NCBI RefSeq assembly: GCF_000428785.1
Contig: NZ_KE386801.1
Location: 21,112-56,250, forward strand
Reading direction: 5' to 3'
DNA length: 35,139 nucleotides
Source of the DNA: Conchiformibius kuhniae DSM 17694
GTDB lineage: Bacteria; Pseudomonadota; Gammaproteobacteria; Burkholderiales; Neisseriaceae
The notes below the pieces were generated by a model, which made no database searches, was not told the origin of the DNA, and saw nothing but the letters and a program-made list of their open reading frames with translations. The position numbers were made by a program, and so were the translations under genes. The first letter of the stretch is position 1; each line of letters begins with the position of its first letter. Below, piece by piece: positions 31,633 to 35,139 of the stretch.

Positions 31633-31962
31633 TTAATGGATTGGCTGTAATGTCGAACCTTGCTGCGGCTGGGCTTTGGCGGGCGGACGGCAGCGTACGA
31701 CCATGTTTCCAGACCTCAATGCTTGTGTTATTTCGCGGCTTTGAATGGTGTAGCCCGCCGCGCACACTTCTTTCACTTTATCCAGCATCAGCGTATCGCA
31801 GTCTTGAAAACAGTATTTGGCATTGATGCCGATAAGCGAGCCTTTTTGTTCGTCTGTTTCAATAACGCTGGACGAAACCGATGGTGCGTGGGCAACCACG
31901 CATGCCGTCAAACCCGATGCCAGTGCCAAAATCCATGCGGATTGGTTGATGTGTTTGAGCAT
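31633..31962 (-). CDS. Small lipoprotein of unknown function
   Basis: 109 residues with lipobox LTAC and Cys21. The mature part is short, with four further Cys (CFQDC, EVCAAGY, VRC) that could form two disulphides, then a Gln/Pro-rich tail. I do not recognise the family. Its ATG starts one base after the TGA of the TbpB-barrel lipoprotein gene, so the two are coupled and probably function together. Confidence 0.75.
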   Translation of the reverse strand: MLKHINQSAWILALASGLTACVVAHAPSVSSSVIETDEQKGSLIGINAKYCFQDCDTLMLDKVKEVCAAGYTIQSREITQALRSGNMVVRCRPPAKAQPQQGSTLQPIH

Positions 31963-31963
31963 A

Positions 31964-32551
31964 TCAGTATCTCACGCCGCCAAATACCGTGTCCAAAGCA
32001 GGGTTGTTTTTAAACTCCACCGTGCCTGCGGTTTCTTTTGCGCCCTTGCCGAACAATTGCCCTTCGTAATGTCCGCCGTTGTTGCCCAACACGCTGGCGT
32101 TGCCCGAATATTCTTTGCCGTGCAAATTGCCTTTGTGCAGGGTGATGTCGCGTTGCAGTCCGGGCATGGTGATTTCGCCGTGAACGGTACGGTTGCCAAA
32201 ATCGATGTTCAAACGGCTTTTGCCGTCCGTTACCAGTTCGCCCGTCAAGCTGTTTACGCGCATGGCGTTGCCGCGATACACGGCTGTGCCGGACGTGGGA
32301 ACGTCATAGGCTTCTTTGCCTTGATAGCGCAATTGGTATTGGTCGGAACTTTTGTCTTCCCAAATGCCGTAGAACGAATGGTTTTGGTTGTAGCCGGTCA
32401 GCGTGCCGTTGATGGTATCGGTTTCGACCAAGCCAAGCGGGCTGCCGGAAAGGTCGATTTTATCGCCGTCAGGTGTTTTGGTCGTACCCGCGCCGTCGCC
32501 CGCACAGGCAGACAGTAACAATACGGCGGTGATGCACATTAATTTTTTCAT
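31964..32551 (-). CDS. Surface lipoprotein with TbpB/fHbp-like beta-barrel (Slam-type candidate)
   Basis: 195 residues. Lipoprotein signal with LLSAC and Cys16, followed by a Gly/Asp/Thr-rich anchor. The mature half has the eight-strand barrel pattern of TbpB lobes, fHbp and HpuA: GTAVYRGNAM, LTGELVTDGKSRLNIDFGNRTVHGEI, SGNASVLGNNGGHYEGQLFGKGAKETAGTVEF and the closing VFGGVRY. In Neisseriaceae such lipoproteins are flipped to the cell surface by Slam proteins. No Slam gene is in the window. The ligand (iron protein, haem, complement factor) cannot be read. First gene of a two-gene operon divergent from an XRE regulator. Confidence 0.85.
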   Translation of the reverse strand: MKKLMCITAVLLLSACAGDGAGTTKTPDGDKIDLSGSPLGLVETDTINGTLTGYNQNHSFYGIWEDKSSDQYQLRYQGKEAYDVPTSGTAVYRGNAMRVNSLTGELVTDGKSRLNIDFGNRTVHGEITMPGLQRDITLHKGNLHGKEYSGNASVLGNNGGHYEGQLFGKGAKETAGTVEFKNNPALDTVFGGVRY

Positions 32552-32602
32552 GCTTGAATCCTTTGGGTGGTGGATAAAAATTTGTTTGGGGCAGGGGAAA
32601 CC

Positions 32603-32611
32603 TGTTAGAAT
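32603..32611 (+). promoter_or_regulatory. Putative extended -10 promoter of the XRE regulator
   Basis: TGT-TAGAAT in the divergent gap between the surface lipoprotein gene and the XRE gene. The same nonamer precedes the darA-like gene. It implies a leader of about 110 bases. Confidence 0.4.
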
Positions 32612-32731
32612 CCGTGCCGCACACGGTTCATTAAATATTTTAAATTGCCCCGTTTAACCGTACCACCAACAAACCGTGTGTTTTTGCTGCCGAGTTTGTG
32701 GGGCAAACCAACCCGAATTGTGGAGAAGCCG

Positions 32732-33175
32732 ATGAGCGTACACGACAAAATCCGCCTGATGCGCGAAATCAACCGTTGGTCGCAAGAGGAAATGGCAAAA
32801 AGGCTGAATATGTCGCCCAACGGCTATGCCAAAATCGAACGCGGCGAAACCAAGCTGCATTTGGACAAGCTGACCCAAATCGCCGAAGTGTTTAAGGTTG
32901 ATGTGCTGGAGTTGATGACCACCGATAAAGGCGTGGTCTTTTTTATGAACGAACGTTGTGATTACAATTATATGGGTGCAAATGCTTGCCATCATACGCA
33001 TTATGCGGCAACGGAAGGTTATGCGGAATTGGACAGGCTGAAATTGGTTTTGGCGCACAAAGATGAGGTGATTGAATATAAAAACAATGAATTGCAAGCG
33101 GTGAAAAATGAGTTGGCGGCTTTGAAAAAGCTGGTGGCTCTATTGGAGCAACAAGGCGCGGATAAGAAAGTTTGA
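32732..33175 (+). CDS. XRE-family DNA-binding regulator with C-terminal coiled coil
   Basis: 147 residues from ATG 32732 with TGGAG nine bases upstream. HTH_3 domain at about 5-60: MREINRWSQEEMAKRLNMSPNGYAKIERGETKLHLDKLTQIAEVF. A linker with Cys/His (CDYNYMGANACHHTH, about 72-86) might bind a metal. The final 50 residues form a Leu/Glu/Lys-rich coiled coil for dimerisation. Divergent from the surface lipoprotein pair, so it may repress them. Phage-type CI function is possible, but no phage genes are nearby. Confidence 0.9.
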   Translation: MSVHDKIRLMREINRWSQEEMAKRLNMSPNGYAKIERGETKLHLDKLTQIAEVFKVDVLELMTTDKGVVFFMNERCDYNYMGANACHHTHYAATEGYAELDRLKLVLAHKDEVIEYKNNELQAVKNELAALKKLVALLEQQGADKKV

Positions 33176-33188
33176 CAAAAACAGAGAG

Positions 33189-33225
33189 CAAGCCGTTGTG
33201 TTAAGACATAACGGCTTGTTGTTTT
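33189..33225 (+). terminator. Terminator of the XRE regulator gene
   Basis: CAAGCCGTT (33189-33197) pairs with AACGGCTTG (33210-33218) with a 12-base loop, then TTGTTTTT. Fourteen bases after the stop codon. Confidence 0.85.
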
Positions 33226-33239
33226 TGGTGAAAGTGGTG

Positions 33240-33362
33240 TTGGGGTGTGTCATCAATTGACCGAAAAACCTTTGCACCGTCATTCCTGCCTGCGCGGGAA
33301 TGACGGGATTTTTATATTTCACTGATTTTCAGTAGAAAAATTTAAATGATGACACGACTTAG
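33240..33362. mobile_element. MITE-like element, copy 5 (internally deleted, 123 bases)
   Basis: Left end TTGG-GGTGTGTCATCAATTG and right end AATGATGACACGAC-TTAG. Only one dRS3-type palindrome (ATTCCT-N8-GGGAAT) remains and the conserved core is missing, so about 80 bases were lost by recombination between the two dRS3 arms. The right TTA is the TAA stop of the secreted protein gene. It lies between convergent genes. Confidence 0.8.
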
Positions 33363-34786
33363 GGCTTGACGCGGATAATTCCGTTCATCGTGCCTTGCCA
33401 GTAGCTGCGGTCAAAGCCGAAATTGCCCGCCGTTTGCAGGGGGTCGGACAGCAGCCCGAAGCTGAAATGCACCGATGAGCGTTTTTGCCCCGTGTTCCAA
33501 TCCACGGTAACGAATTTGTAGGTGTCCAAAGCGCCCGCGTTTTGCGAAGGGCCGGTGCGCTCCACGGTGTACAGCAGCCCGTCTGCGGTGGAGAGTTTGG
33601 GCAGGGCGGCGGAACGCACGTTGTTCGTCCATTTGGTTACGCAGCCTTTGCCGTCCGGTTTCACGTCCACGCGGGTCATGCCGCCGACAAACGGCGCTTT
33701 TTCGGGAACGGATTTGCCCGCGCCTTTGGGATATTTGGGATAGGGATAGCCGTAGGTGGAATTGACCACGATGGCGCGGCCGATGGCAACGGACGAATCT
33801 TCCGTGCCCGAATTGTCGCTGCCGAACAAAGGCACTTTGCACACCTGCTGACCGTTGTCGCTGCGGTACACCAGCAGGTTCATGCGTTGGGCGTTGTCGG
33901 TGATGGTAACGAATTCGTCGTTGCCGGCATTGGTGCCGAAAAAGGTCGGCGTTGCGCCCGTACCCCAGCTTAACTGGCCGGGTTTGCGGGCGGTGCCACG
34001 GTCGTATTTTTGCTTCCATTTCACCACGATTTTGCCGTTTTCTTTCGCCAGCATATACAGATTGTGGTTGGTGGCGATGCTGGTGCGGTCGCCCGAAGCG
34101 GTGGAGAAGGAGTTGGCAACGGTTTCGTAATTGCTTAATTTGGTGTAGATGACTTTTCTGGTTTTGCGGTTGGCCACGCCGACAACGGCGTTTTGGGTAA
34201 CAAACCACACATCGTCCGCACTGCTGCCCGGATTGAGCGCGACCACGCTGTCGCACGTTCCGCCGCCGCAATGCGCCACCACCGCACGCCCCAAATGAAT
34301 GGCGGTAAAGGAATTTTCTTTCAACGCCCAGCTATTGCCGTTACGCACGATATGCACGAAATTCAGATTGTGGTTTGCGTCCACATAAACAATATTGTCT
34401 TTTTCGTCCGCATAGGCATACACGCTGCCGAGCAGGCTGGCCGAGCTGAGCATGGTTTGCGCTAGTTTTTTGCCGTCTTGGTCAAACAGGGTGAGCTTGG
34501 GCTTGCGGGTGATGTAGTCCACGCACATGGCGGCCACTTTGCCGTCCGACAGCACCATCAGGTTCGGGCAGGCGGCGGAAAGCGAAATCAGTTGCAGTTT
34601 GCCGCCGCCTTGCGGCCCGCGCCGGTAGCTGGTGTCGGAGGAGAGGGTGTCGCCGTGGCTGGTGGCGCCGCCGGAGCGTCCCAAGCCGGGAAAAAACGGT
34701 ACGGGCGCGGCGGAAGCGGCGGCGGAAAGGAGTGCCGCGCCCAGTGTCAGGACGGCGGCGGAACGGGAACGTTGCTTGGTTTTCAT
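33359..34786 (-). CDS. Large secreted protein of unknown function, possible beta-propeller
   Basis: 475 residues, ribosome site GGAAG seven bases upstream. Sec signal peptide with cleavage after AAASA (about residue 27), then a Gly/Ser-rich stretch. The body shows repeated units of about 45-60 residues with VVALNPG..., VWFVTQNAVVGVANRK, LYMLAKENGKIVVKWKQKY, FVTITDNAQRMNLLVYRSDNGQQVCKVPL and LLYTVERTGP, reminiscent of PQQ-like or other beta-propeller blades, but no diagnostic motif. Six cysteines could form disulphides. I do not recognise the family. It could be periplasmic or secreted; no anchor or sorting signal is seen. Its stop is formed by MITE copy 5 and copy 6 lies upstream. Confidence 0.8.
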   Translation of the reverse strand: MKTKQRSRSAAVLTLGAALLSAAASAAPVPFFPGLGRSGGATSHGDTLSSDTSYRRGPQGGGKLQLISLSAACPNLMVLSDGKVAAMCVDYITRKPKLTLFDQDGKKLAQTMLSSASLLGSVYAYADEKDNIVYVDANHNLNFVHIVRNGNSWALKENSFTAIHLGRAVVAHCGGGTCDSVVALNPGSSADDVWFVTQNAVVGVANRKTRKVIYTKLSNYETVANSFSTASGDRTSIATNHNLYMLAKENGKIVVKWKQKYDRGTARKPGQLSWGTGATPTFFGTNAGNDEFVTITDNAQRMNLLVYRSDNGQQVCKVPLFGSDNSGTEDSSVAIGRAIVVNSTYGYPYPKYPKGAGKSVPEKAPFVGGMTRVDVKPDGKGCVTKWTNNVRSAALPKLSTADGLLYTVERTGPSQNAGALDTYKFVTVDWNTGQKRSSVHFSFGLLSDPLQTAGNFGFDRSYWQGTMNGIIRVKP

Positions 34787-34936
34787 CGGGCTTCCTTTTC
34801 AGTTGGAAAATCCGCCATTTACGGCGGTAAAATGGTTTTTTTATTCGGGCGCGGTAAACCCCCGTCCGAATCGGGGCAAGGCATGGGGCTGTTTTTTATG
34901 TGCAGCCCTGTGGGTTGAAACATGGTTTTTCCTTAT

Positions 34937-35139
34937 CTAGGGGGTGTCATCAATTAGCCGAAAAAACGCCGTACCGTCATGCCCGCGCAGGCAGAAATCC
35001 AAGTTGAAGCACGAGAAACCTTGATAAAACACGGCTTGCCAAGCATCGGGAGGTGGATTCCCGCATTCGCGGGAATGACGGATTTTTTTATATTGCACTG
35101 AATTTTCAGTATAAAAATTTAAATGATGACACGCCCTAG
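34937..35139. mobile_element. MITE-like element, copy 6 (intact, at window end)
   Basis: CTAG-GGGGTGTCATCAATTA at left and ATGATGACACGCC-CTAG at right, 203 bases, with perfect CTAG on both sides. Inside: a degenerate first palindrome (GCCCGCGCAGGCAGAAAT), the conserved core in reverse orientation and a perfect dRS3. Same orientation as copies 3 and 5. The window ends at its last base. The space 34787-34936 before it holds a small CCGCC-ATTTA-GGCGG hairpin in the 5' region of the secreted protein gene and nothing else I can name. Confidence 0.85.

Overview
The window comes from a member of the Neisseriaceae, probably outside the meningococcus/gonococcus group. Three things point there. The housekeeping genes (thyA, metNIQ, mntP, trkA, rsmE, tldD, upp, rsmB, ntrYX, dksA) have Neisseria-like architecture. 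Copies of AGGCAGCCTGAA, or its reverse complement TTCAGGCTGCCT, match the DNA-uptake dialect known from Kingella and relatives. ATTCCC-N8-GGGAAT (dRS3) palindromes are scattered through the intergenic DNA. Genes are GC-rich; the inserted repeats are AT-rich.

Layout. Positions 1-10900 hold ordinary genes: thyA; the methionine importer metN-metI-metQ (minus strand) behind a near-consensus promoter and a structured leader; mntP coupled to an RpfE-like gene; trkA diverging from a SpoU-type rRNA/tRNA methyltransferase; suhB; rsmE; and a lipoprotein. Positions 10961-18530 are the accessory core: nine tightly overlapping plus-strand genes. They encode a DarA/StlC-type flavodoxin-fold aromatase candidate, a StlD/DarB-type ketosynthase, an unknown 142-residue protein, a BtrH-like acyltransferase/hydrolase, an ABC ATPase and ABC-2 permease, an acyl carrier protein, a short KAS I/II-type ketosynthase, and a ketosynthase-like partner without an active-site Cys. 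I read this as an undescribed lipid/aromatic biosynthesis and export operon that probably makes a dialkylresorcinol-type or related ACP-derived product.

Positions 18963-31409 return to housekeeping genes: tldD, a DUF2322 protein, upp, an MliC-like lipoprotein, the DUF4390-ntrY-ntrX operon, rsmB, a BCCT transporter, and dksA coupled to hpnC. Positions 31633-34786 are a surface/secretome patch: a TbpB-barrel (Slam-type) surface lipoprotein with a small lipoprotein, a divergent XRE regulator, and a secreted protein of unknown function.

Six copies of a roughly 120-200 bp MITE-like element lie between genes. Its ends read [C/T]TAG-GGYGTGTCATCAATTA and it carries dRS3 palindromes. In five of the six, the stop codon of a neighbouring gene lies exactly at the element edge (TA of the target plus the first base of the element). 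The last copy ends exactly at the last base of the window, so the window may end at an assembly break caused by this repeat.
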